64,000 nucleotides of DNA. It comes from Aegilops tauschii subsp. strangulata (lineage: Eukaryota; Streptophyta; Magnoliopsida; Poales; Poaceae). The translations under genes were made by a program, and so were the position numbers. Positions within the stretch are counted from its first letter, which is position 1. Each line of letters opens with the position of its first letter. The stretch is from contig NC_053035.3 in the NCBI RefSeq assembly GCF_002575655.3, forward strand, positions 503,098,601-503,162,600, given 5' to 3'. Positions 1-12,295 of this stretch are shown in pieces. A model generated the notes under the pieces. The model was not told the DNA's origin. It searched no databases and saw nothing but the letters and a program-made list of their open reading frames with translations.

Positions 1-420
1 TGCAGCATCTGTGCAGGAAACAAATGGATGGTCAATTTAATTGAAGCTAGATCCTATTTTCTGAACCAAACATCAAGCAAACAGTAGTAGTCACTCATAA
101 ATTATTTGACTAAGTTTTGTTCATGGTATTTTTTCCCTCGTCGGCATCATATATGTTACACTGGATACAACCTGCAAATGCAGGTATTGATTCATTCAAA
201 GCGTGTGGGTTGCAAGCATATGAAACAACATACTTAGATGAGTTACCTGAGCTTTGACAATGTCACAGACAGCGTATATGCCCCAGTCCCTGTTGTAGTT
301 TTGTTGAAGAGGTGGACCTTGCTGAACTGCATGTGTGAGTGGATCGGCCGCATGCTGTCAAAGAAGCAATGGTGGATGGTCACCCTGATGCACCTGTCGC
401 CCATCTGCATGGGGTCTTCT
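1..420 (-). pseudogene. Pectate lyase-like (PL1) exon remnant
   Basis: Minus-strand exon 420-247 is bounded by an acceptor (CTTATCAG before 420) and a donor (CAG|GTAACT at 247/246). It encodes 58 residues including GDRCIRVTIHHCFFD, then QFSKVHLFNK. In plant 'probable pectate lyase' proteins this segment is a beta-helix strand followed by an arginine- and proline-containing loop leading to FGKVHLYNN. Here that loop reads RPIHSHMQFSK, so the arginines expected for catalysis look lost. A further acceptor lies at 9-10, so the next exon would begin at the window edge. I could not find the preceding exons between 420 and 2700. Family assignment is by remembered motif similarity. The altered catalytic loop suggests an inactive copy. 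Confidence 0.5.
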
Positions 421-2731
421 CTGATAAGCACAGTAGACGTTAGCATCAAGTTATTTGTTTTCTTTTATAAAAGGGATGGAAACTTTGGCCTAATTACAAA
501 AGCAAGTTTTACTGAGCAAGACAGAAAAATAAAATAAAATGACGACATGAAATGAATCAACATTTTCCATGCCATTCAGATCAAAAGAAAAAAAAACTTT
601 ACATAATAATTGTTAGAATTATAAATAAAGCCCTCCCTAATGCTAGATAGAACCTTCTCTTGTTGATGACATTTAGCAGGCCCCCAACTACTTGTAGTGT
701 GAATATGGACAACTTTATCAGCTTCTGATCCATCACTTTCAGAACAATTAACAACTCTAAGAATAAACCACATCTGGCATCTGTATGATCAGAGTATGCT
801 ACAAATTTTAGTGTGGTGAGAAGAGGGTTACTTAGGTGAATAAACGACGCCTATCTCATCCTGATGGAAAATTCCTTTTCAGACTCCATCGCCTCTGGGA
901 CACCAGCATAAAGATGTGCTTAAATGGTTGGAGTCCGTGATGTCCAAGTCAGTACAAGAAGATAAACACAAGGCCAAGAATTAGTGGTGATACCGGGTAT
1001 AGTCAGTGAAGCGAGAGCAGCAGCAGCGTCATCGACACTTTCTGTTTACATGTAAATACCCGAAGATGATGGGTCAAAGAAGCAAAAGAATGAAAATAAG
1101 ATAGTAGTGTACTATGTAATAAGAAGGATCAGAGAACTGGTGGCCATTGTGTGAGTAGCTCGTGCAAGAATCAGAAGAAAATTTTGTGAGCGACACCAGA
1201 CGAAACAAGATTCTTAGCTTCTTTCAATATTTCAGGTGCTTCCTAAACTTGCAATACTATAATATTCAACTATGGATGAGTGAGCACAGTTTTAAAATCC
1301 AATCAGAGGAAATAATAAGAGTAAAGTAGTAATTATTGTACACTTTGCAAATTGGAAAGAGACATACCGGAAGACCATAGGACAACAGTCTTTCCAAAAG
1401 AAATTGACAGAGCAGTGTGGAGGGGTATACTGTGAGCCTTCACAAGGCTAGTACACTATTATCCAGGCTCTAGGCCCAAAATCATTTGAACGAACTTCAC
1501 GCAAAGGTACAGGGATGAGATTAAAAAGATGGTTTGATGGGTATAGGCATATACTTAATAGTGGTGGTGTTGGAAAACATATCAAGAAAATGTGACAGTG
1601 ACAGGCATCTGTGAACAATTGTTTTATTAACAAAATGGGAAATACTGAGCTTGAATTATTAAGTGTTTGGTATGAATAATAACCATCCAAGTAAGCAAAG
1701 ACGAAAAGTATGCTAAGTGGACTGCATAACACACTAACTATTTGCATTTGACAACAACATTTCTTGAAATTATGATTCAGCAGTGAGAGGCGTCCTAGCA
1801 TGCATACCAGTCATGGTGTGAATCAGCAGGAGGTTCTTGAACACGTGGATGGGCGCGCCGGCCGGCACAGCAAGCAGCGGGAACCGCATAGCGAGCCTCT
1901 CAGAAACAAATGATGGAGTAAACTGAGATAGGAAGATAACCGTGGGAATACATGAAGTCGTCTCCAGAAATAATGAGTTCCAAGGTAATATACATCAGAG
2001 TGGTTTTGGTGATAGAAGCTTCAGGGCTATTGGTAGTTGCTTGTGTATAAGGTGACTTTGAACGGAAAAGAAATTGGGCAATAAACAACGCCGAAAAACC
2101 AGTAGTATGAATAGAGAAGGTGGGAGAAATAATAAGCAGGCCTCAATGTGAGAGCTGTACTGCAATTATCATGGTAAGGCTATGAAGAATTTAGTAAAGA
2201 AGTCTGAATGTGGCCTCCTATAAAATGCTTTCTAGATAGTTATATTGTAGTAAGACCCTAAATCAGGAAGAAAAAACATGTTCCAATGAACAAACACTCT
2301 TCACGCTGATCTTTATAGAACAGACATACTGCATATATACATCAAGATCTAAATCCAATATATTCAGGGATGGCATGAACATATATGCAGTGCTTCTTGT
2401 AGTATTTACCTTGAGACGAGTTTAGTTCCGAAAGAAAAAATTGTATGTACTCCATACTGTTGCAACTTCATCATTATGAGTCAATGTACCTAAACCAAAG
2501 AGAAAGAGAACCAGGGATAATTATATAAACAATCTGCAACAGCGACCTATAGACGGAATGGCTATTTACTGACAGATTGCTGACTGATCTGACTATGCTT
2601 TCTTTACCTAGAAAAGAGGATGAGCAGCAAGAATGAGACCCACGGGCGGAGGTCCCCGCCGTTGCCGCAGACGCGGCCGAACCTTAATTTGCACACCCAT
2701 TAGCACTATGTTAGCAAACAAACATACATCA
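421..2731. other. No supported gene; possible orphan exon
   Basis: Mostly AT-rich, intron-like sequence. One GC-rich island, about 1800-1892 on the minus strand, looks exon-like: an acceptor-like CTGAG precedes an open stretch (RFPLLAVPAGAP, then FKNLLLIHTMTG) that ends at a GT donor near the GTATGCATG sequence. I do not recognise the peptide. It could belong to the same decayed minus-strand locus as the pectate-lyase-like exon. Confidence 0.25.
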
Positions 2732-2749
2732 TTACACTACCGGACTCGC

Positions 2750-3270
2750 GGCCTATGCCTACGGCCCAGGGCCGTCGGCATAGGTCCTTTGCCGTTGGCA
2801 TAGATCTATGCCTACGGCTGCCGTCAGCATAGGCCTGTCGGCGTAGATCACGTCAGCGTAGTCTTGTCAGACCGTCGGCGTAGTATAGCCGTCGGCATAG
2901 GGGCCTATGTCGACGGCCGGGCGTCAGCCGTCGGCAGTGTTTTTTGCCTGACGGCAACGGACGGCGTCGTCAAAAGCGCTGACGATTCACGGGAAGCCAC
3001 GTGGCAGAGGTATGCCGACGGCTTAGGTGGAAATCTATGCCGAAGGCCGAGCCGTCGGCATACCTCTGGCACGTGGCATTCCCTGGTGCCTCCTGGTGGC
3101 AGGGCTATGCATAGATGGAATCTATGCCAACGGCTTTGCCGTAGGCATAGCCGTGCCACGTGTCGTCCCCCGGTTCCTCCTGTTGGCAGGGCTATGCCTA
3201 CGGCAAAGCCGTCGGCATAGATTTTCCCTGGGCTCATCTATGCCGACGGCTTTGCCGTAGGCATAGTTTT
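2750..3270. repeat. CACTA subterminal repeats, left
   Basis: Short motifs of the form TATGCCGACGGC and its complement GCCGTAGGCATA recur every 20-60 bp in both orientations, several as palindromes (for example around 3180-3270). Subterminal repeats of this kind are the known binding sites of the CACTA TNPA-type protein. The matching right array is at 8370-8740. Confidence 0.8.
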
Positions 3271-3512
3271 TTTCCCCTATTTTCTCTTTTTCAATTCATT
3301 TGACAACATTTCAAAGCAGAATAATATGGGATTATGCAGAAATATGACAGTTCATCATCATCATTTAAACGTAGTCAAGTTCATCATCTAAAAATCATCA
3401 CCGGCGAAAGTTCATGAACATAAAAGTAGTGCAAGACATGGAACATCATAAAAGTAGGAACATGAAAGGTATGGCACGACGGCCACATGCACAGGTATCA
3501 TCATCGACATCA

Positions 3513-5091
3513 AGCAAGACCACCACCGCCAAGACCACCTCCGCCAAAACCACCACCGCCAAAACCACCACCACCAAGACCACCTCCGCCAAAACCACCA
3601 CCGCCAAGACCACCTCCACCAAAACCGCCACCGCGACCACCATCACTCTGCCAGATCGGAGTGACTGGGGTTGACGGAGCAGAAGTCGAGCCACCGGTCC
3701 CCTACATGTTTGAGAGAAGATTCTAACGGTAAATATGATATGATAGTGTTGAATGAACGAGAACTAGTTTGTCAGTAGTTAGGCAAATGTACTAACCGGA
3801 CTATCACTGCCTAGTGCCACCCATTCATCGAACGTGGGAACGTGTGGGGGTTCTCCCGCAGGTGGTGGTGGGGGTCCCATTTGTGGTGGATCCGTGCGGT
3901 TACTCCAAGATGCCAACATAGCCTGGATGTTAGTTAAACAAGCAAACTAGAAGGTCAGAAGGAATGAAAGTGCAAAAATTTAGCTTGGTTTTAAGAGGGC
4001 AAAACTAACCGCCATCATCTGACGGTTGTAATCATCGTTTTCCTTCACTCGTTGCAAGTACTCTCGCACCTCGAGATTCCTATGCTCGACAAAGGCCTTA
4101 TATGTCTACATAATTTAGGTTGTTTCTAAGTGAGCAATGCTGAAAATAAACTGAGAATGCTAGAGAGAAAAAGATAAAGGGGAAGTACTTACAGCATGCT
4201 AGCGGGCTAAGGGAGTCTGTGAACGCCCCGTACTCTCTAACTGGCTCGGGTTGGTAGCCCGAAGCCGTGTGTACGAGATTGAAGGAGTGATCAAGCCATC
4301 GAAACACGGATACCAGCCATGTGACTTCCCCTGGATGGCCACCACTGCCGTGTCGTCGATCTGAGACTGAGCGACCTCAGGAACAAGAACATCCGGATGC
4401 AACTTCTGTTAGTTCTGAGTGTAAGACTCCAGGTGCTCCTCGGTCTTGCCGTAGTACTGGCTCTCGCCGTCCTTGGGATCACTCCGCTCGCGGGCCAGCT
4501 TCCACGACTCAATGTCTGAGAGCGGCCTCTTCAACTTGTCCTCCTGCGACGTCAAACAGAAGTTAGCCATACATAAGAACATGACGGTAAAGAAGAACAA
4601 AAATGCATCATGCATATAGATATACCTTCATGGCCTTGAAGCCCCAGTGGTTCTGTTTCCTTGGCCGTGTGTCCCGTCTTTTCCACGGTTAGCCCGGGCC
4701 TTGATGCTCTTGGCAGCAAACTCTGCATCGTCGCCGAGCCACCTATCCACCAAACTCGCCCATCTTTCATGCCTTCCATAGCACCAACGAGGAACAACCT
4801 ATGCAAATTTTGGAAGCATGACATGTGAGCACGAAACATATAGTTGACTGCTTGAAACAATGAAAAGTTAGTAATAGTTACCATCATGAACTGCTCCCTG
4901 TTCAAGGTAAGTGGTTGCTTCTGCGCTTGAGTTTTGGTCATCTTTTGGTGCAGGTAGTAGTGGTAGTACTGCGAGACGGCAACCCAGCGCACCTCATACT
5001 GCAACTGACGAGCTTTCTTCTTTGCAGCCACAAGCAAGACCACGTCGGCTCTGGCCTTGTGCTCGTCAAGAACTATATAGAGTTGCTGCAA
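3513..5091 (-). pseudogene. CACTA second-ORF (TNPA/Transposase_24-like) gene, degraded
   Basis: At least six minus-strand exons can be followed: 5091-4882 (LQYEVRWVAVSQYYHYYLHQ), about 4798-4626 (RHERWASLVDRWLGDD), about 4550-4205 (LSDIESWKLARERSDPKDGE), about 4105-4010 (TYKAFVEHRNLEVREYLQRV), about 3925-3797 (proline-rich GPPPPPAGEPPHVPTFDEW) and a glycine-rich tail (GGGGFGGGGLGGGG) ending near 3513. Exon order, donor sites and the Pro- then Gly-rich C terminus fit the accessory protein of grass CACTA elements. The 4626-4798 exon contains a frameshift in a G/A run, and the next exon has an in-frame TAA after SYTQN, so it is probably not functional. Exon limits are approximate. Confidence 0.55.
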
Positions 5092-5195
5092 TCATGCATA
5101 AACCAGAAGCAAACAAGGCATGAGTTGAGTGATTCAATGATAAACTATGAACGAAACTGAAGACAAGTGATTCAGAAGAGAATTTACCCAAACCC

Positions 5196-8160
5196 ACAGC
5201 TACATCCCCTTCGTGTAGACCCGACGCGTCCGTTTCCCCCCTCCAGGTGCCGGCGGCGGCGCCGTCCTGAGGGGGGGCCACGCCCCGGAGACGCGTGCCG
5301 GGCGTTTGCAACCGCCACAACACTCTCAGACTTGTGAGAAGCCGCGTACGCAAGATTGGCGGCATGCTAGCCCACGGAGGTCGCCGGCCACAGTCGTAGA
5401 CATGCGAAGGGCAATCCGCGTAGAGGGAAGTGATCGGATACTTCTTCATCACCAAAAATTACGAAAAATTACCATCGCTCCTATAGCACATGTGCCCATG
5501 TCGTGTAAAAAAACTCATGATTTTATCGCAATCCGAGTATTTAATAATATTCACGCCGCACCGTTACCGCAGAACGTCTACTACTATGTCATCGCCGTCC
5601 GTGAGGGGGGCCACACCCCGGAGACGCGTGCCGCCTCTTCGGACATGCCACAACACCACCCCGCATGTATGAGGGGCCGGTGCGACGCTCCGGTTTTGGC
5701 ATTGCTACCCCCCAGGGCCCCCGTCCCGCCTAACTCTGGAGCGGTTGACCACGAGATCTAGCCCTTTGACTTTCCACGGAAGGGCTTTGACTAGTGGACC
5801 TCTCCACCCGATTGTGTCAGGTCAGCACAGAGGGACACTTGGGAGCAACATTCGGGCCAAACCCACAGCTACATCCCCTCCGTGTAGACCCGACGCGTCC
5901 GTTTCCCCCCTCCAGGTGCCGGCGACGGCGCCGCCGTGAGGGGGGCCACACCCCGGAGACGCGTGCCGCCTCTTCGGACATGCCACAACACCACCCCGCA
6001 TGTATGAGGGGTCGGTGCAACGCTCCGGTGGCATTGCTACCCCCAGGGCCCCCATCCCGCCTAACCCTGGAGCGGTTGACCACGAGATCTAGCCCTTTGA
6101 CTTTCCACGGACGGGCTTTGAACAGTGGACCTCTCCACCCGGTTGTGTCAGGTCAGCACAGAGGGACACCTGAGAGCAACATCCGGGCCAAACCCATAGC
6201 TACATCCCCTCCGTGTAGACCCAACGCGTCCGTTCCCCCCTCCAGGTGCCGACGGCGGCGCCGTCCGTGAGGGGGGCCACGCCCCGGAGACGCGTGCCGG
6301 GCGTTTGCAACCGCCACAACACTCTCAGACTTGTGAGAAGCCGCGTACGCAAGATTGGCGGCATGTTAGCCCACGGAGGCCGCCGGCCACAGTCGTAGAC
6401 ATGCGAAGGGCAATCCGCGTAGAGGGAAGTGATCGGATACTTCTTCATCACCAAAAATTACGAAAAATTACCATCGCTCCTATAGCACATGTGCCCATGT
6501 CGTGTAAAAACTCATGATTTTATCGCGATCCGAGTATTTAATAATATTCACGCCGCACCGTTACCGCAGAACGTCTACTACTATGTCATCGCCGTCCGTG
6601 AGGGGGGCCACACCCCGGAGACGCGTGCCGCCTCCTCGGACATGCCACAACACCACCCCGCATGTATGAGGGGCCGGTGCGACGCTCCGGTGGCATTGCT
6701 ACCCCCCAGGGCCCCCGTCCCGCCTAACTCTGGAGCGGTTGACCACGAGATCTAGCCCTTTGACTTTCCACGGAAGGGCTTTGACTAGTGGACCTCTCCA
6801 CCCGATTGTGTCAGGTCAGCATAGAGGGACACTTGGGAGCAACAATGGGGCCAAACCCACAGCTACATCCCCTCCGTGTAGACCCGACGCGTCCGTTTCC
6901 CCCCTCCAGGTGCCGGCGACGGCGCCGCCGTGAGGGGGGCCACACCCCGGAGACGCGTGCCGCCTCTTCGGACATGCCACAACACCACCCCGCATGTATG
7001 AGGGGTCGGTGCAACGCTCCGGTGGCATTGCTACCCCCCAGGGCCCCCGTCCCGCCTAACCCTGGAGCGGTTGACCACGAGATCTAGCCCTTTGACTTTC
7101 CACGGACGGGCTTTGAACAGTGGACCTCTCCACCCAGTTGTGTCAGGTCAGCACAGAGGGACACCTGGGAGCAACATCCGGGCCAAACCCATAGCTACAT
7201 CCCCTCCGTGTAGACCCAACGCGTCCGTTCCCCCCTCCAGGTGCCGACGGCGGCGCCGTCCGTGAGGGGGGCCACGCCCCGGAGACGCGTGCCGGGCGTT
7301 TGCAACCGCCACAACACTCTCAGACTTGTGAGAAGCCGCGTACGCAAGATTGGCGGCATGTTAGCCCACGGAGGCCGCCGGCCACAGTCGTAGACATGCG
7401 AAGGGCAATCCGCGTAGAGGGAAGTGTTCGGATACTTCTCCATCACCAAAAATTATGAAAAATTACCATCGCTCATATAGCACATGTGCCCATGTCGTGT
7501 AAAAAACTCATGATTTTATCGCGATCCGAGTATTTAATAATATTCACGCCGCACCGTTACCGCAGAACGTCTACTACTGTGTCATCGCCGTCCGTGAGGG
7601 GGGCCACACCCCGGAGACGCGTGCCGCCTCTTCGGACAAGCCACAACATCACCCCGCATGTATGAGGGGCCGGTGCGATGCTCCGGTGGCATTGCTACCC
7701 CTCCAGGCCCCCGTCCCGCCTAACCCTGGAGCGGTTGACCACGAGATCTAGCCCTTTGACTTTCCACGGACGGGCTTTGAACAGTGGACCTCTCCACCCG
7801 GTTGTGTCAAGTCAGCTCAGAGGGACACCTGGGAGCAACATCCGAGCCAAACTGACAGCTACATCCCCTCCGTGTAGACCCGATGCGTCCGTTTCCCCCC
7901 TCCAGGTACCGGCGACGGCGCCGTCCGTTAGGGGGGCCACGCCCCGGAGATGCGTGCCGCCTCTTCCGACATGCCACAACACCACCCGGTTGTGGTAGGT
8001 CATCCCATAGAAACACTTGGGAGCAACGTCCCCTCCGTATAGACCTGGTGCGGTTGTTTCCGCCCTCCAGATGCCGGCGGCGGCGCCGTCCGTGAGGGGG
8101 GCACACCGCGGACGTGAGGGGGTCACACTCCAGAGACGGGTGCCGGGCGTTTGCAACCGC
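5196..8160. repeat. Higher-order tandem repeat inside CACTA (~993 bp unit)
   Basis: A GC-rich unit of about 993 bp is present nearly three times, with landmarks near 5455, 6454 and 7449. Each unit has a ~660-bp long part and a ~330-bp short part, both beginning near 'ACAGCTACATCCCCTCCGTG'-type sequence and sharing CCGGAGACGCGTGCCG. The third round is partial and diverged (about 7850-8160). The open reading frames here recur only because the DNA repeats; none looks like a conserved protein. Confidence 0.85.
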
Positions 8161-8369
8161 CACTAAACTTCTGTTGGCATAGCTGTTTTTAATTTTAATA
8201 AAATATAAGGACCTATATTCAAAAGAACATGACGGCACATTATTAATGTGCTCGAAAAAAAATACAAACTATATATATATATATATTCATAATCTATGGA
8301 AAAATTACAAACTACATATATATTCATATAATACATAAAAACATATGTAAAAAACGCATGTAAAAAAAT

Positions 8370-8740
8370 AACTATGCCGACGGCAGAGACGACAGGGTTT
8401 TGGTGGGCGCAGTGCCGCGGATCGGTGACGTGGCGCCTATGCCGACGGTTGCTGTCGACATATCTACGCCGCGGATCGGTGACATGGCATGCGGAAATAT
8501 GCCGACGGCCGCCCGTCCCGATCGTCGGCATAGGTTTGACGGCGTTAGCCGCTGGTCACGGGCGGGGTCGCCGGGCCCACAGGTATGCCGACGGCTGCTG
8601 TCAGCGTGTCTGCATCTAGGTCGACGGCTGCTGTCGGCGTAGATAGGTGTAGCCCGACGGCCAGGACTAGGCTGTCGGTATAGCTCGAAGTAGGCCGACG
8701 GCAGCCGTAGGCATAGTTTTGGCCGTCGGGGTAGAACCGT
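8370..8740. repeat. CACTA subterminal repeats, right
   Basis: Repeated ATGCCGACGGC / GCCGTCGGCATA motifs in both orientations lead up to the right TIR, mirroring the array at 2750-3270. Confidence 0.75.
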
Positions 8741-9119
8741 TTTCCGGTAGTGTTAGGCCAGACCATTGTCCAAGGAGTTGCTGCTCCTTCTCCTGGACAC
8801 ACTGGTGCACTGCAGATACAGATAGCCCTAGCACACCAACATTCATTTAGTACAGACCATATCTGCAGCATAAAAATCTGATAATTAGAAGACCATAATT
8901 CAAAAATCTATGGCTAGGGCAACAATTAGCAAAATAAATTACTACTTATGTACCTTACTTCATTTAGATGGGTGCATCAACCCTAAACATATGTACAGGT
9001 GATACATCACTGATGGTATTTTTGGCCAAGTCTGATGGAATTGTCTGCATGTCATAGATGACCAGCAACTCATGTACATGTGACATATATAAAATTTACC
9101 TCCATGTACATACAGTGAT

Positions 9120-9480
9120 CTAAGTCTAAGTTCTTTCAATTCCACACATGCAGATGGAGAAGGAAGATGGCTCCATACCTGGGTGACCGCACAGAGGTGG
9201 AAGAAGGCGTGGCCTTCTTGCCGCCGACGGCCAGATCTGCTCCCGGTGGCGCTCTTCATCTCGTCCTCCCCTCCCTTCTGTGGATGAGGACGACTCCGCG
9301 GACGGCCATCTCCGTGGGCTGTGGCTGACCCGCTCCGGGCCGCCGCTCAACCCAGCACAACAGATCCACCTCTGCCGCTCTGCCTCGTCCTCGGCGCCAT
9401 CGACCTTAGGGCACCTACCAGCCACCTCCGCGAATCAGGTCATGGATAGGGGGCGACGTCGTTAACCCTAGCTAGGAGGC
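9120..9480 (-). other. GC-rich first-exon-like stretch, unidentified
   Basis: A GC-rich island on the minus strand contains short open frames, among them one starting MKSATGSRSGRRRQEGHAFF, and ends in a good donor, CACCCAG|GTATGG, near 9180. This resembles a grass 5' exon. I recognise no domain. It could be the promoter-proximal exon of the locus disrupted by the upstream CACTA, or part of a transposon. Confidence 0.25.
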
Positions 9481-9729
9481 GCTGAAAGGGGAGAGGAGAG
9501 CTCGCGTGGGGAAGAGGAGAAGGCGACGGCTGCATCTGGGGAAGAAAGATTTGGGAACAGCCGTATTTGTGGCCAATACGCAACTGCATACGTTTTTGTC
9601 TCGCGTGAGCGCGTGGGTCCAGCACCGACGTGGCATGCGCGAGCGGGCGCCCCTTGCGCGACTGTTAATGGGTTCAATACGCCTCTCCATACGCATTTGG
9701 GTCATGGTCTGTGATTGACTTGGCCTAAT

Positions 9730-9925
9730 TAACATGAATGCTGATGATCGCACCAATTTTAACTCAGTTCAGGAATGGTGGTCTTCCATTATTCATATCC
9801 ATGACGGAAAAATTAAAGCCATGACATTACTGGTCATGCTTGTTTCTTGGGAGACATGGAACCTAAGAAATGCGAGAGTTTTCAAAATCACTGTCCAACC
9901 TAGTAAACATTGTAGCCAGAAGTAA
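9730..9925 (+). pseudogene. LINE reverse-transcriptase C-terminal fragment
   Basis: The open stretch contains VQEWWSSIIHIHDGK and LVMLVSWETWNLRNARVF. The W-x-x-I-x-x-x-x and SWE(T/I)WNxRNARVF signatures are characteristic of the zf-RVT end of plant non-LTR reverse transcriptases. Only about 65 residues remain and the reading frame then stops, so this is a fragment with no partner domains nearby. Confidence 0.65.
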
Positions 9926-10037
9926 AAAAATAAAAGGAATGATGGAGTATTGCCGGGGTTAAACACTTGAGATAAGTCATGCCGAAATAGTAGACAAACC
10001 TTTTTGTTATGTATGTGCCTTTGAGTGGTATCCAAGG

Positions 10038-10377
10038 TGAAAAAGCAGTAGGCGTAAGCGAGGCAGTTGGCCTTCGCCTAGTCCCTAGGCGGTATTTAAG
10101 CGCCCCAGACACGCCCTAGGTGATAAATATAGCTTTTACTATTGGAGTGTATCTTTGGTATTGTATGTGTATCGATATTAATTTAGGGCATATAAATAAT
10201 TTACTACTGGCATTGTAATATGGCCCATTTGGCATATCAGTGCAGCATAACATGATTTCTTACTCGGGTAGACAAATGCTTGCCTTGCTTAGACTTTCAC
10301 TTATGCCTAGGTGAGGCGTTTGGTCATCACCTAGCGCCAAAGTGTGCCTAAGTTCCTCCTAGGTGCCGCCTTTTTCA
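10038..10377. mobile_element. MITE-like repeat with imperfect terminal inversions
   Basis: The ends TGAAAAAGCAGTAGGCG and (reverse complement) TGAAAAAGGCGGCACCTAGG are loosely inverted, and CCTAGG/GGCG-rich motifs recur at both ends around an AT-rich core. No clear target duplication is visible. Confidence 0.4.
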
Positions 10378-10799
10378 AGAGAGGTGACATTATATACGTA
10401 TACACACTTCCTTCTTAATTAACAAATGCGCAAAAAGCTTTTGCTCTTCTTGAAAAATAAACTTGGCCTGAAGAGAGTACGAAATCCAATATACACAAGT
10501 TCCTGGGCCCATTATCATGTCTATCTAACTTTCCTAGCCATCTCAAAATGGATTCAATTGACAACGGGACAAATGGATTCTCATATGGTGTTCTGACTCC
10601 CGTAAAGCTCCACGAAATTTGCTTCCGATTTGGAAGAAAACGGACATGCGGACTAGTCCACAGATGTTCAAGGGACCGCGTTGTATGAGAAAAAGTGTCC
10701 GAACCGCATGATCCGGACCTTTACCCGCACTTTGATAGACTGCATTGGAGTTGCCCTAACCGCACATACAGAATGGTTGTAGCTATATGTTTGTCAACT

Positions 10800-11988
10800 T
10801 TCATATTGACCTCCTAGCCGCCCCTTCCTCCCCTCCTCCTCCACCCTAGCCGCCCCTCCTCCTCCTAGCCGCCCCTTCCTCGCCGCCGCCTGAGGCAGCT
10901 GCCGGGCAAGCTCGGGGCGCCAAGGATGGTGGCGGCGGGGCCTCGGTTGCCTTGCTTCTTCGTGGGGAACCCCTGATCGGGAGCGGCGGCTCCATTGACA
11001 AGGTCCGGCCGGCTAGCAGCCGTGCGGGCGGTGGATCTGGTGTCCCGGCCGTGCGGGCGGCGGGATCCGGTGGTCGTTGGCGGCCGGCGGCGGCTTCTGC
11101 GGCGGTCGGTGCGCGCGATTTGGCGCCTCCCCTCCTCCCCTGTTCAGCGTGCGAGCCAGCTTGGTCGGGCCGCGCTTCCCTTTGGTCGCCGGTTCTGTAC
11201 AGGAGGCGCTGCTGGTGGCGGAGATCTAGTTCGAGCGAAATCCCTGGCCGGCCATGACCGGCCGCGTCGACGGCGACGCCTGAGGGCGCCGTTCCCCTTC
11301 TTGGAAGCGTCGGTATGGACTGATCTCCTCACTTCACCTTCCCCTAGGTCTCTCGGGCAAAAGCCCTAACTTTGTTGGGCGGCGGCGGCACTCACGGCGC
11401 CGTTCCCTTCTTGAACGCGCCGCTTTGGGAACCTTGGGGTTGGGTGGCGCTTGTGGGTGGTGGGCGACGGCGGTGGTGCGGCCCTATCCTAGCATCGATT
11501 TACATCCGTTGCTTGGAGATGGACTCGCGTAGGTGGAGGTCGTCGGCTGGCGTCGTGGTGGCGTCAATGGCGGAGGACCTGCCAAGGCTCGCGTAGGTGG
11601 AGGTCGTCGTTTGGCGTCGTGGTGGCGTCGATGGCGGAGGACATGCCAAGGTTGTCACCTCAATCTGCTCTGAAGATGAACCAGTGGAAGATGGCGACGA
11701 CGACACATGTGAGTGCGTCGGACCGGTTTGAGCCCCGGACCCGGCAGATGGCTCGGTCGGGACCTCCGGCTTTAGATGTTAGGCTTAGGTGAGAGGTCTG
11801 GGTATGTGGCTCAGGTTGCACCCCTTCATTATTTGGATAGGAGTAGCGGCAGATGTTGCCAAGATGGCGGATTCAGGCATATTGTTGTTCTACTTTGTAA
11901 GGTCTTCGAGAATAATCAATAAAATAGCCGCATGCATCTCCCAGATGCAGAGGCCGAGGGTCATCCTCCTTTTCCAAAAAAAAAAAGC
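10800..11988 (+). mobile_element. Non-LTR (LINE-like) element remnant
   Basis: GC-rich, low-complexity 5' sequence (10800-11760) leads into a 3' end with AATAAAA near 11920 and an A-rich tail (11977-11988) preceded by CTCCCAGATGCAGAGGCC. The same 3' signature, inverted, appears at 38975-39205. No reverse transcriptase is seen, so it is either internally deleted or non-autonomous. Open frames in the GC-rich part show no conserved domain. Confidence 0.45.
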
Positions 11989-12119
11989 TATATATTTGTT
12001 GAGTCTGATTAGTTGATGACGGCTTATAGTTGCCAGAAATTTAGGTCGACCGGGTCGAGAAGCAAGGTCACGGGCCATCATCCCTCCAGACCGAGGTGCG
12101 ACCAGGAGCATACCACTTC

Positions 12120-12295
12120 AAGATGCTAATTGAGGACGCGGATCGTGATCCATACAAATTTGGATCGATGACCGTTGTGCGATGCATTGGGTTGTTGTGG
12201 TGCGTGATCCATGCGAAGTTGGGTCGATGACCCTGACTCTCAGATTGGTCGTGGTATTTGACCCAATTGAATTTGGGTCGATGACCCCTGCCGGT
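12120..12295. repeat. Imperfect tandem repeat
   Basis: About three diverged copies of a ~60-bp unit each contain a 'TTTGGATCGATGACC' or 'TTGGGTCGATGACC' core. A CA-rich microsatellite follows at about 12376-12408. Confidence 0.5.

Larger units (their letters stand above)
2735..8752. mobile_element. CACTA transposon, complete ends, no TNP2 transposase
   Basis: The element starts CACTACCGGA (2735) and ends TCCGGTAGTG (8752), and is flanked by identical 3-bp duplications TTA (2732-2734 and 8753-8755). CACTA-type TIRs with a 3-bp duplication define the superfamily. Subterminal regions are packed with 'TATGCCGACGGC'-type inverted repeats. Inside are a decayed minus-strand gene like the second CACTA gene (3513-5091) and a large internal tandem repeat (about 5196-8160) where a TNP2-type transposase would usually sit. 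No DDE transposase is recognisable, so the element is probably non-autonomous. Confidence 0.9.

Noticed and set aside
1448..1801. 117-aa minus-strand frame
   Set aside because: Hydrophobic, AT-rich, intron-like composition with no homology I recognise.
3414..3726. Thr/Lys- or Pro-rich plus-strand frames
   Set aside because: They are complements of the glycine-rich tail of the minus-strand CACTA gene.
5196..8160. Possible CRISPR-like array
   Set aside because: Repeat units are hundreds of bases, nested in a eukaryotic transposon, with no spacers or cas genes.
5066..8238. Many recurring open frames (for example starting MVMKKYPITSLY)
   Set aside because: They repeat because the DNA is a tandem array; frames break between copies and show no protein conservation.
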